Assembly (NCBI GenBank): GCA_024227565.1
Contig: JAAEUE010000399.1
Span: 1 to 64,000, forward strand
Length of the DNA: 64,000 bases
Direction of reading: 5' to 3'
Source of the DNA: Alphaproteobacteria bacterium
GTDB taxonomy: Bacteria; Pseudomonadota; Alphaproteobacteria; Rhizobiales; CAJQND01
Every line of letters begins with the position of its first letter. The stretch's first letter is position 1. The notes under the pieces were generated by a model. That model saw nothing but the letters and a program-made list of their open reading frames with translations. It had not been told where the DNA came from and searched no databases. This document shows, piece by piece, positions 56,637 through 64,000 of the stretch. The position numbers were made by a program, and so were the translations under genes.

Positions 56637-57962
56637 ATGCCTTCCTCACCGTCCCCTTCGGCGCACAGCAATTCATCCCACTCCGGCTCGCCCACGCCGT
56701 GGCGCGGGGGGTTCGTGTTCGCCTTGGGCGCCTTGTCGTTTGCCTACGCCTTTCTGCAGCGCGTGGCTCCGAGCGCGATGGTCCCCGATTTGATGCAGAG
56801 CTTCTCGGTTGGCGCGGCTGTTCTGGGCAATCTTTCGGCCATCTATTTTTATGCCTATGTGGCCCTTCAGATGCCCATCGGGGCGTTGGTGGACAGATGG
56901 GGCCCACGCAAGATCATCACCAGCTTCCTGTTGTTGGGCGGGGTCGGCAGCTTGGTGTTCAGCCTGGCCACAACGATTGAACAGGCCTACCTGGGCCGGC
57001 TTCTGGTGGGCATCGGGGCGAGCTGCGGGTTGATTGCGCCCTTGGCATTGGCCGCAAAGTGGTTTCCGCCCAAGCGCTTTGCCTTTCTTTCGGGCACCGC
57101 CATGTTGTTTGGGGTGTTTGGAGGCTTCATCGGACAGGGGCCGTTTGCCAGCCTGGTTGGCTGGGTGGGCTGGCGCTCGGCCATGCTCGGCGCATCGGCG
57201 TTTGCAATCTGCCTGGCTTTGGCAATTTGGATCATCGTCCGCGACGCGCCCGCCGGCACCGCTGAGCGCTCCAGTACAGCGCCGGTGAAGCTGCTGGCCG
57301 GCATGGGCCAGGTGGTGCGCCATCGGGAAGCCTGGGCACTTGGGTTTGTGGCATCGGCCTGCACGGGTCCCATGCTGGCCTTCGGTGCGCTTTGGGGTGT
57401 GCCATACATGGCTGAGAGGTTTGACCTGAACCGGACGGACGCTGCCTTCTACACCTCCATGATGCTTGTAGGCTGGGCGGCCGGCGCCCCGTTTGGCGGA
57501 TGGTTTTCAGATGCTGTCGGCCGCAGAAAACCGCCCCTGATCTTCAGCACGGCAGCGTGCACGGTGCTTGTGGTAGCCTTGTTTTATGGGCCAGATCTGT
57601 CACTGCTACTCACCGTGGTGCTGTTGATCATGATCGGTTTCATGGGCGCCTGGATTGCCAGCACCTATGCTTATGCGCGCGAAACGGTGTCACCGCGTGT
57701 GCATGGTGCGGTCACCGGCTTTGTGAACATGATGACTATTGCTGCCGGGGCCCTGCTGCAGCCCGTGGTGGGCCTTCTTTTGGACATGCAATGGGACGGC
57801 ACCATGGAGAACGGCATCAGGGTGTATTCCCGCGCAATGTACGAGACCGCGTTCCTCAGCATTGCCGCCTACAGCGCCCTTGGGGTGATTGCGATCTTGT
57901 TCGTGAAGGAAACCTTCTGCACCCAGCGGCCTGGCACGGTGGAGGGTGCTTGGGGGGTGTGA
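56637..57962 (+). CDS. MFS transporter
   Basis: A 441-residue protein with about twelve membrane segments. Motif A after TM2 (GALVDRWGPRKI near 85) and its repeat FGGWFSDAVGRRKPPL near 290 are clear. The N-terminal 20 residues are polar and Ser/Pro-rich. The overall look is of the anion/organic-acid branch of the superfamily, but the substrate is unknown. It is preceded by the pilus terminator and has no operon partner. Confidence 0.8.
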   Translation: MPSSPSPSAHSNSSHSGSPTPWRGGFVFALGALSFAYAFLQRVAPSAMVPDLMQSFSVGAAVLGNLSAIYFYAYVALQMPIGALVDRWGPRKIITSFLLLGGVGSLVFSLATTIEQAYLGRLLVGIGASCGLIAPLALAAKWFPPKRFAFLSGTAMLFGVFGGFIGQGPFASLVGWVGWRSAMLGASAFAICLALAIWIIVRDAPAGTAERSSTAPVKLLAGMGQVVRHREAWALGFVASACTGPMLAFGALWGVPYMAERFDLNRTDAAFYTSMMLVGWAAGAPFGGWFSDAVGRRKPPLIFSTAACTVLVVALFYGPDLSLLLTVVLLIMIGFMGAWIASTYAYARETVSPRVHGAVTGFVNMMTIAAGALLQPVVGLLLDMQWDGTMENGIRVYSRAMYETAFLSIAAYSALGVIAILFVKETFCTQRPGTVEGAWGV

Positions 57963-58523
57963 CTGACCGCCTGATAGCTTCTGATTTGAGGTGTGAAACG
58001 GACCTCCCCGAGTCTGGCTCAACACAGAGAAGAATGACGCAAAGGCCACTCTCTTCTCAAAAGAAAAGCGGCCACGAAGGGCCGCTCCCGACAATAGCGA
58101 ATGCACAATGCAGATAGGCAGCTGCGTCGTGACAGCCAACATGATTTCGCATCAATGTGACCACGGGCGTGTCGCACGCGGCAGTACTGTCATGCCGAAA
58201 TTCCAGGATCATCCGTGACATTGCGTCAGACAAATTGCACACTTTGAAAACGGAGCAAAACATGCCACCATTCAAGTATCAAACAAGGCTCGCTGGGGAG
58301 TACCGGATGACATTCTTATGATACGCAACAATCCCATCTGGGAGATGTCAGATTATTTCAAAATTACGCATACAATAGACGGCGATGAGTTAAGGGAAAA
58401 CAAGAAAAAATAAGAACAAATAGTTTGATCCGATTTTTTTGAGATCTAATTTTGTTTGGTAATTTTTCTAGAACTACAAAAATATGAATATACCTGAACA
58501 TTCTAAACATTTATTCTGAGCCA
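57963..58523. other. AT-rich intergenic region before the second caspase locus
   Basis: About 560 bases without a supportable gene. GCGGCC at 58068-58073 and GGCCGC at 58080-58085 form a hairpin followed on the reverse strand by TTTTCTTTT, a possible terminator. From about 58320 onward the sequence becomes very AT-rich and stays so into the next gene. A 72-codon reverse frame at 58057-58275 has no recognisable content. Confidence 0.45.
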
Positions 58524-60077
58524 ATGAATTTAATTGTATTAAAATACTGTCGCCGAAAAAAAATTAAACGTGAATTTCTAATTTTTATTTTCTCATGCGC
58601 CTTAATCGTATCAGTATTCGAAAATGCAATTGCTGGAACAAACCGTGCATTTATCCTCGGGAACAGTGATTATAGTGTTGCAGAAAATCTACCAAATGCA
58701 AAAAACGACGCGCAAGATATAGGCAATATACTTAGAAAAATTGGATACAGCGTCAAATTAAATGAAAACCTGAATTTAGCTTCAACAAAAAGAAATTTGG
58801 AAACATTTTCATCCATTTCTGAACCTGAAGATAATATAATATTTTACTACGCTGGTCATGCATTGCAAATAAACGGGAAAAATTACCTAATTCCAGCAGA
58901 TGCAAAACTAAATAAAGCTCAAGACATTGAGAAAGAAACAATTTCTATTGATCTCATTCTGTCTAAATTTCGTTCAAAATCAAGAAAATTGATAATTATA
59001 CTTGATGCATGCAGAGATAACCCTTTTCGAAATAATACTGAGATTGGCCCCCTACTCGCAGCGCAATCAAAAGGCTTGGCGCGCCAAGAGGTTCGAGAGA
59101 AAAACACATTTATTGCATTTTCGACCGAACCGGGAAACGTAGCTTTGGATGGAGAAGGCCGAAACAGTCCGTTCGCAAAGGCACTCTTAGATAATATTGA
59201 AACGCCCGGATTGGAGATATCTCTTCTTATGACATCGGTCAGACGGAAGGTATTTGAAGACACCAAACAGCAACAACTTCCTTGGGCTAGATCCTCGTTG
59301 TTAGATCATTTTTACATCAAGGAACTGGACACGGACGGCAAAGAACCTGAGGCTGCGAAGAGACTTCAAGATAGTTCCGACCCGGCGACACTATTGGCAA
59401 TTGCAAACCAATTGTTTGCTGAACGCAGCTTTGCGCAAGCCGCCGAAGCTTACAAAAAGGCAGCCGACCTCGGAGCCATCCGCGCAATGACGTCTTACGG
59501 CAACATGCTGTCACTGGGCATCGGTGTTGGCGACGACGATCGGCAGGCGCATTCGTGGCATCTCAAGGCCGCTGAGGCGGGCGACGCAGAAGCCCAGTTC
59601 CTGGTGGGCCGGAATTTTGAACGTGGAATAGCCGGAGTCCGCAAGAATCTTTCTACAGCTTTACGATGGTATCGGCGCGCGGCGAAGGGTGGCAACGGTG
59701 ACGCTATGAACAATCTTGCCATCATGCATGCCCTCGGCGAAGGGATAAAACAGAACGTCGCCGAAGCTGTGAAGTGGTACATCGCAGGCGCAGACGCCGG
59801 CAACGGCAACGCACTTTTCAACCTAGCGGCTCTGCATGACGATGGAAGGGGTGTGAAGAAATCGCCCGGCCAAGCTGCGAAACTTGTCCTAAGGTCAATT
59901 TTCGCTGGAACGCAGGCCGCTAAGACAGAAATGCTGAACAACAGCTCCACGTGGAGCCCTCGATTCCGTAAGGCGTTTCAAGTCGAACTCAAGGCAATAG
60001 GCGAGTACAGCGGGGCGATTGATGGTTCTTTTGGCCCAGGCACCCGTGCCGCCATTTCGGGCCTTCAGCAACAATGA
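58524..60077 (+). CDS. Caspase-like protein with SEL1 repeats and peptidoglycan-binding tail, locus 2
   Basis: A 517-residue exported protein. A basic leader and hydrophobic signal (about 17-37) precede a caspase-fold domain (about 40-268) with FILGNSDYSVAENLPNAKND, His112 in YYAGHAL and Cys163 in LDACRDNPF. SEL1/TPR-like repeats follow (about 285-460; for example ALRWYRRAAKGGNGDAMNNL), then a peptidoglycan-binding-like end (IGEYSGAIDGSFGPGTRAAI). The first half is AT-rich (one 60-base line at 58861 has 20 G+C) and the second GC-rich (line 59761 has 36), with the switch near 59330. This suggests fusion of a transferred caspase domain to a resident gene. Confidence 0.82.
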   Translation: MNLIVLKYCRRKKIKREFLIFIFSCALIVSVFENAIAGTNRAFILGNSDYSVAENLPNAKNDAQDIGNILRKIGYSVKLNENLNLASTKRNLETFSSISEPEDNIIFYYAGHALQINGKNYLIPADAKLNKAQDIEKETISIDLILSKFRSKSRKLIIILDACRDNPFRNNTEIGPLLAAQSKGLARQEVREKNTFIAFSTEPGNVALDGEGRNSPFAKALLDNIETPGLEISLLMTSVRRKVFEDTKQQQLPWARSSLLDHFYIKELDTDGKEPEAAKRLQDSSDPATLLAIANQLFAERSFAQAAEAYKKAADLGAIRAMTSYGNMLSLGIGVGDDDRQAHSWHLKAAEAGDAEAQFLVGRNFERGIAGVRKNLSTALRWYRRAAKGGNGDAMNNLAIMHALGEGIKQNVAEAVKWYIAGADAGNGNALFNLAALHDDGRGVKKSPGQAAKLVLRSIFAGTQAAKTEMLNNSSTWSPRFRKAFQVELKAIGEYSGAIDGSFGPGTRAAISGLQQQ

Positions 60078-60115
60078 ACTTACTTTTTGTACGGCCGCGA
60101 GGAGCTGATTAACAA

Positions 60116-60217
60116 GTGAAAAATAACAAACTCAAATGGGTGGCCCTCGGCTCTATTATTTCCATCTTGGCCCTTGCGGGCATTCGCGTCACTACTAAGC
60201 GGCTCAAACAACTGTAA
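60116..60217 (+). CDS. 33-residue single-membrane-segment peptide
   Basis: A GTG at 60116 with GAGGAG upstream opens a 33-residue frame whose middle is hydrophobic (LKWVALGSIISILALAGIRV), ending in a basic tail. The segment LKWVALGSIISIL closely repeats FKWVVVGSIISIF at the start of the next gene. It could be a real small membrane protein or a truncated duplicate of that gene's 5' end. Confidence 0.42.
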   Translation: MKNNKLKWVALGSIISILALAGIRVTTKRLKQL

Positions 60218-60245
60218 AACGTAGCTTTAATAACTTCGAGAAGGT

Positions 60246-60698
60246 ATGCAGAACATGAGAATTCCCGCATTCAAATGGGTAGTGGTAGGTTCAATTATTT
60301 CTATATTTATCGGAGTTAGCATTGCTTACGCCTTTAGTGACAGCACCACAAATAGAGCAATTTCTGCGGGCGACCGCGAGTTGAATCGCTGCAAGTCGAT
60401 CAAAATCGAGAAGCAAAAGATTGATTGTGTTGCTAAGGCGTTAGATACGACGGCGAGTTCGATCTCTAACGGAAAACCCGATTACCGACCGATCAAACGC
60501 ACGCTGCGGAACACGGCAGCCAAGCTTCGCAAAACCCGCAAAAAATCCCGTGCGCGCAAAATACTCGCTGCAGCGGCAGCAGTCTTGCGAAAGGCCTGGA
60601 CGCGGCCCGTTTACGCCGGAAAGAAGCAGCTTGCCAAAAAGCATTTTGCCAAATTTGCCGCCTTCGTAAACCGGGCGAAGAGTGTCCTCCGCAGCTGA
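60246..60698 (+). CDS. Basic membrane-anchored or exported protein, partner of caspase locus 2
   Basis: A 150-residue protein (147 from the ATG at 60255, which is better spaced from AGAAGG). One hydrophobic segment (FKWVVVGSIISIFIGVSIAY) is followed by a short polar part with two cysteines (NRCKSIKIEKQKIDC, 11 residues between) and a strongly Lys/Arg/Ala-rich C-terminal half. I know no named family. It recalls the basic protein of the first caspase locus in its export signal, basic tract and cysteine pair. Confidence 0.6.
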   Translation: MQNMRIPAFKWVVVGSIISIFIGVSIAYAFSDSTTNRAISAGDRELNRCKSIKIEKQKIDCVAKALDTTASSISNGKPDYRPIKRTLRNTAAKLRKTRKKSRARKILAAAAAVLRKAWTRPVYAGKKQLAKKHFAKFAAFVNRAKSVLRS

Positions 60699-60723
60699 TG
60701 CACGAATGAGACACAAGGAAAAC

Positions 60724-61338
60724 ATGTTTAGCTGGCGAGCAGTTCTTACACTATTCTTTGCAGGTGGAATAATCGCACTCACCCGTCTTGCCGGGGGTGT
60801 AGAACCCGCCCAGGCCCAAACGCCTGAAGAAATGTTCGAACGACTAAACTCGAAGAAGCAGCGGACCCGTTCTTTCAGTGCGCAGCGACAGATGCAGAGG
60901 TTTCGGCAACTGGTCGACAAAAAGCATCGAACAAGAGGGCTCGCACGACAAGATAGAAACGAACTGCTGGATATCGTGGTCGATCAAAACTTACCAACCC
61001 TCGACCTCGAGATCCTTTTTGAGTTTGCTTCAGCCGACATTTCTGCGGCCTCATTTGGCCAACTCAAAAAACTGGCCACCGTTCTCAAGAGACCGGAGTT
61101 CGCCGGGTCAAAGTTCATGTTGCTCGGTCACACCGATTCCAAAGGTTCAGAAAATTACAATCTGACATTGTCCCAACGCCGGGCCGATGCTGTGCAGTTC
61201 TTCCTTCGCAACGTCCCTGGCATTGGTGCAGGGAGGTTTTTTACGGTTGGATATGGAGCGGAGAAGCCGAAAAATAGCCAGGACACAACGGCAGCAGAAA
61301 ATCGGCGGGTTCAAGTTATCAATTTGGCCGATTTCTAG
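60724..61338 (+). CDS. OmpA-family (peptidoglycan-associated) protein
   Basis: From the ATG at 60724, with AAGGA before it, this is a 204-residue protein with a signal peptide (ends AQAQ). A polar basic spacer leads to an OmpA C-like domain from about residue 95: LEILFEFASADISAASFGQL, LLGHTDSKGSENYNLTLSQRRADAV and FFTVGYGAEKPKNSQDT. The domain binds peptidoglycan at diaminopimelate. An earlier in-frame ATG at 60706 is possible. It is the last gene of the second caspase locus. Confidence 0.85.
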   Translation: MFSWRAVLTLFFAGGIIALTRLAGGVEPAQAQTPEEMFERLNSKKQRTRSFSAQRQMQRFRQLVDKKHRTRGLARQDRNELLDIVVDQNLPTLDLEILFEFASADISAASFGQLKKLATVLKRPEFAGSKFMLLGHTDSKGSENYNLTLSQRRADAVQFFLRNVPGIGAGRFFTVGYGAEKPKNSQDTTAAENRRVQVINLADF

Positions 61339-61451
61339 GACCCCCTGCAGCTTTACGCAGCATCCCTGCTAACGCAACAAAGCTGGAACTGAAGTCACGC
61401 CGCACGTTTCGGGTGGCTATGCCTTTGGTTAGCGGCATTAATCGGCTCGTT

Positions 61452-62048
61452 ATGCTCGAACTCACGATCAAGCTGGTTTTGTTCCTGTTCCCCTTGGCCT
61501 ATAGCCCAGGGCCGGGAAACATGTTCTTTGCCGCCAACGGGGCACGTTTTGGTTTTGCCGCAACATTTTCAGCCAACGCCGGCTACCATCTCGCCACTTG
61601 GGTCGTAACATTGGCCATCGGACTGGGGTTTGGTCTTGTGGCGCTGCAATTTCCCACATTCCTGCTGGCCATCAAGTACCTTGGCAGCGCCTATGTGCTC
61701 TATCTCGCGTGGCTTCTCGTCAAAGCGGGAACCCTGGAGGGGCAAGCAGACCCGCGCCATGCGGGATTTGTCGACGGCATGGTTCTCCTCATCCTCAATC
61801 CCAAGGCCTATTTGATCATTGCCCTGATATTCACCCAGTTCACCTCCTCAACCGGTGTTGCGAGCTTCTGGCTTATTGTCTGGATTTCCACCGTGTTCAC
61901 GATCAACAACCTTGTGGCGTTCAGCCTGTGGGCAGCCGTCGGTGACGGTTTGGCGACAGCGTTCAGGAACGATGCACACGCGCGCAAGCTAAACCTTTTC
62001 TTCGGCGTGACACTGGCAGCGGTCGCGGTTTGGATGTTGCTTCGTTAG
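61452..62048 (+). CDS. LysE-family translocator
   Basis: From the ATG at 61452 this is a 198-residue membrane protein with about six helices and the RhtB/LysE signature SPGPGNMFFAANGARFG near 17-33. AVKYLG-like AIKYLGSAYVLYLAWLLVKA and ILNPKAYLIIALIFTQF are also typical. Such proteins export amino acids or their derivatives. Earlier in-frame starts at 61413 and 61419 are less likely. It converges on the rhodanese gene with a seven-base gap. Confidence 0.82.
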   Translation: MLELTIKLVLFLFPLAYSPGPGNMFFAANGARFGFAATFSANAGYHLATWVVTLAIGLGFGLVALQFPTFLLAIKYLGSAYVLYLAWLLVKAGTLEGQADPRHAGFVDGMVLLILNPKAYLIIALIFTQFTSSTGVASFWLIVWISTVFTINNLVAFSLWAAVGDGLATAFRNDAHARKLNLFFGVTLAAVAVWMLLR

Positions 62049-62055
62049 GGGCTGG

Positions 62056-62484
62056 CTAGTTCGTGAACGGCTTAACCGGCAATCCGGCCCTCAGCCATCC
62101 CTTACCCGCCGCGCTGCCCAGCATGCCCTCGGACACATCCACCACATTGGTGAAACCGAACTTGGCAAGCTGGCCTTGAAGCCAGCGGGAACGGCCGCCG
62201 GTGGCGCAGATCAGGCCAATCTTCTTGCTCTTGTCCTGGCCGGCAGCCTCAGCCAGCTTGTCGACAAACCCAGGTTTATGCATGGAGATGGCTTGGGCCG
62301 TGGCGCCAAGGCCTGTCTGCTTCCATTCCCCATGGGTGCGGATGTCGACCAGCAGGAGTTCGCCGTCCAAAGCCTGCTTGTGGGCGTCGGCGGCGGAGAG
62401 CTTTCCAGCCGCCCAGGCCTTGGCGCCCATTGCGAAAGGCACGGATGCAGCGGCTGTGGCGATGAAATGCCGGCGGGTCACCAT
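62056..62484 (-). CDS. Tat-exported rhodanese-domain protein
   Basis: A 142-residue protein with a twin-arginine signal (MVTRRHFIATAAASVPFAMG, cleavage near AWAAG). A single rhodanese domain follows, with LLLVDIRTHGEWKQTGLGA and the active-site cysteine in LICATGGRSRW. Rhodaneses move sulfane sulfur. Periplasmic members may act in sulfur relay or detoxification. It shares the theme of sulfur handling with the persulfide-dioxygenase-like gene at 7.9 kb, but the loci are far apart. Confidence 0.82.
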   Translation of the reverse strand: MVTRRHFIATAAASVPFAMGAKAWAAGKLSAADAHKQALDGELLLVDIRTHGEWKQTGLGATAQAISMHKPGFVDKLAEAAGQDKSKKIGLICATGGRSRWLQGQLAKFGFTNVVDVSEGMLGSAAGKGWLRAGLPVKPFTN

Positions 62485-62787
62485 TGCTCTTGGGTCTCTC
62501 TTGGTTGGTCGTCAGGCCCCGCATATACCACACCTCAGCGCTCAACCGGCCTCACACTTGCGCGAGCCTTCTATGCTAAAGCGTAATGAGATTTGACCGA
62601 TAACCACTAGGGCGTCTTCCGCTCAAACTGAGCGGAGGTTGCTCTAGATTTTCGGTATGGTCGAGCAACTTATCTCCGCTCAGACGTAACCGTCTGATCG
62701 GAGGTTGCTCTAGTCACTCCGGTTTTGCCGTCCTCGGGCTTCATATTGGAGCCGAGCAGCTCACAATGGCGACAAGTACCCTCGTTG
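62485..62787. other. Intergenic region with short palindromic repeats
   Basis: About 300 bases between two reverse-strand genes: the upstream end of the rhodanese gene and the stop of the acyl-CoA synthetase gene. It contains the repeat pair listed separately and presumably the rhodanese promoter. No gene is supported. Confidence 0.4.
62619..62713. repeat. Two related short palindromic repeats
   Basis: The first unit has CCGCTCA-AAC-TGAGCGG (62619-62635) and runs into GGAGGTTGCTCTAG. The second has TCAGACG-TAAC-CGTCTGA and runs into GATCGGAGGTTGCTCTAG, ending at 62713. The shared 14-base end (62634-62647 and 62700-62713) and the hairpins suggest a dispersed intergenic repeat or a decayed small element present in two tandem copies. 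Confidence 0.5.
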
Positions 62788-64000
62788 TTATGCCTTGAAG
62801 ATCTCACCATATTTGGCCCGAAGTTCAGCCTTTTGAACCTTGCCCATGGCATTGCGGGGCAGTTCTGCGTGCTGAAAGACCCGTTTTGGAACCTTGAACT
62901 TGGCAAGCCGCTCAGACAGGGCGCTGATGATGTCAGCTTCTTCAGGGCTCTGGCCATCCTGGGCCGTGATCACCGCCACAACCCCTTCGCCAAAATCAGG
63001 GTGAGGCACGCCAATCACGGCAGATTCCCCGACACCGGGCATATCGTCCAGCTCGGTTTCCACCTCCTTGGGATAGACGTTGAAACCGCCGGAGATGATC
63101 AGATCTTTTGAGCGCCCCACAATTGTGACCCGGCCATCGGGTTCGATCTGTGCCATGTCGCCTGTTATGAAATAGCCGTCGGGCCTGAATTCCTCGGCGG
63201 TCTTTTCAGGCATCTGCCAGTAGCCGGAGAATATGTTCGGGCCCTTGGCTTCCAGCACGCCGATGTCTCCTGGTTCCAGCACAGTTCCGTCTTCGGCGGC
63301 AATGCGCACCGAAACATCGGGCAAGGCATAGCCAACGGTCCCTGCCCTGCGCTCCCCGTCATAGGGGTTTGACGTGATCATCCCAGCTTCCGTCATGCCA
63401 TAGCGTTCAAGAATGCGCTGGCCGGTGCGGCCCTCAAACTCCACATGGGTCTCAGCCAGCATCGGGGCTGAGCCGGAGACAAACAGGCGGATGTTGCGGC
63501 AGGCTTCGGCGTTGAAAGCTGCAGTTGCCAGAAGGCGGGTGTAGAACGTCGGGACACCCATCATCACCGTGGCCTCAGGCAACAGGGACAGCACCTGGTT
63601 TGCATCGAACTTCTGCAGCCAGATGATTTCCGACTTGTTCAAAAAGGCCGTGTTCAACGCCACATAAAGCCCGTGCACATGGAAGATCGGCAGTGCATGG
63701 AGCAACACGTCGCCAGCCTGAAAATGCCAGATCCGGTGAAGCGCCAAGGCGTTCGAACTCAAATTGTCATGGGTGATCATCGCGCCCTTGGAGCGCCCGG
63801 TGGTGCCTGAGGTGTAGAGCAAACCGGCCAGATCATCGGATGCCCGCATCGCCGTGGTGTGATCACTGGGTTGGTTTGCGGCAAGGTCCTGCAACGACCC
63901 CTCCCCTGACGGCGCCATGGTGTGCACCGCCTTCACTCCGTGTTGCGCGGCAATCGGGCTGAGGCTCTCTGCCCGGGAGGGATCGCACACCACCAGGCTC
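62788..64000 (-). CDS. matB: Malonyl-CoA synthetase-like AMP-forming ligase, C-terminal part (runs off the window)
   Basis: The reverse frame is open to the window edge, giving at least 403 residues. It carries the adenylation signature LLYTSGTTGRSKGAMITHDN, then LERYGMTEAGMITSNPYDGE, GYFITGDMAQIEPDGRVTIV, GRSKDLIISGGFNVYPKEVE and the catalytic lysine in LPRNAMGKVQKAEL. Spacing and wording fit the MatB/ACSF3 branch, which activates malonate or methylmalonate; a different short acid is possible. The N-terminus, about 100 residues, is outside the window. Confidence 0.8.
   Translation of the reverse strand, partial: SLVVCDPSRAESLSPIAAQHGVKAVHTMAPSGEGSLQDLAANQPSDHTTAMRASDDLAGLLYTSGTTGRSKGAMITHDNLSSNALALHRIWHFQAGDVLLHALPIFHVHGLYVALNTAFLNKSEIIWLQKFDANQVLSLLPEATVMMGVPTFYTRLLATAAFNAEACRNIRLFVSGSAPMLAETHVEFEGRTGQRILERYGMTEAGMITSNPYDGERRAGTVGYALPDVSVRIAAEDGTVLEPGDIGVLEAKGPNIFSGYWQMPEKTAEEFRPDGYFITGDMAQIEPDGRVTIVGRSKDLIISGGFNVYPKEVETELDDMPGVGESAVIGVPHPDFGEGVVAVITAQDGQSPEEADIISALSERLAKFKVPKRVFQHAELPRNAMGKVQKAELRAKYGEIFKA

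Noticed and set aside
58057..58275. 72-codon reverse frame between the MFS gene and caspase locus 2
   Set aside because: No ribosome-binding site, no family resemblance, and it contains a hairpin at its end. It was considered because a terminator-like structure points the same way, but the support is too thin.

Overview
This window looks like the chromosome of a high-GC alphaproteobacterium, most likely in Hyphomicrobiales (Rhizobiales). The signs are an F1-only ATP synthase operon (atpHAGDC, with no FO genes beside it) whose beta subunit has a Lys/Ala-rich N-terminal extension, a ybgF-tilS-ftsH-folP-glmM block, a DUF2852 protein, an Omp25-type porin with a proline run, and a CtrA-like and an FNR-like site. 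No rRNA, prophage or CRISPR array was seen.

Layout. 1-0.9 kb is a mobile-element scar: the start of an IS3-family orfA and the C-terminal stub of a tyrosine recombinase. 0.9-10.4 kb holds an MFS carrier, tRNA-Gln and tRNA-Pro, a mechanosensitive channel, a sugar-nucleotide epimerase, protocatechuate 3,4-dioxygenase (pcaHG), a sterol-desaturase-like enzyme, a persulfide-dioxygenase-like hydrolase and siroheme synthase. 10.4-14.4 kb is the most unusual metabolic locus: a hairpin-rich leader, one protein that fuses a phosphoserine-aminotransferase-like half to a phosphoglycerate-dehydrogenase-like half, and a HAD phosphatase. Together these could carry out the three steps of serine synthesis. 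14.4-16.5 kb has a decayed VOC gene and a TetR regulator with matching palindromes at its own start and before a DUF2852 gene. 16.1-27.5 kb is mostly housekeeping (class III aminotransferase, HIT protein, GST, adenylate cyclase, priA, fabZ, a FemAB-like transferase, a cytochrome c behind an FNR-type box, phytanoyl-CoA dioxygenase-like).

27.7-29.7 kb is a first caspase-like locus with an exported Gly/Arg-rich partner. 30.4-36.0 kb is the atp operon plus a DUF938 methyltransferase. 36.1-38.5 kb is a tight ureohydrolase-HAD-deaminase-deaminase operon. 38.7-48.1 kb has the porin, glmM, folP, ycaQ, ftsH, tilS and ybgF. 48.4-54.4 kb is an amino-acid uptake and oxidation locus (cyclodeaminase, FAD oxidoreductase, AhpD-like protein, polar amino-acid ABC transporter, GST). 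54.6-56.5 kb holds Tad-type pilus fragments (a CpaC N-domain protein and two TadE/TadG-like pseudopilins).

58.5-61.3 kb is a second caspase-like locus. Its first gene is a compositional chimera: an AT-rich caspase half joined to a GC-rich SEL1/peptidoglycan-binding half. It is followed by a 33-residue membrane peptide, a basic anchored protein related to that peptide, and an OmpA-like protein. The basic proteins of the two caspase loci share a two-cysteine pattern, so the loci may represent one poorly described envelope system. The window ends with a LysE-type exporter, a Tat-exported rhodanese, short palindromic repeats and an incomplete malonyl-CoA-synthetase-like gene.
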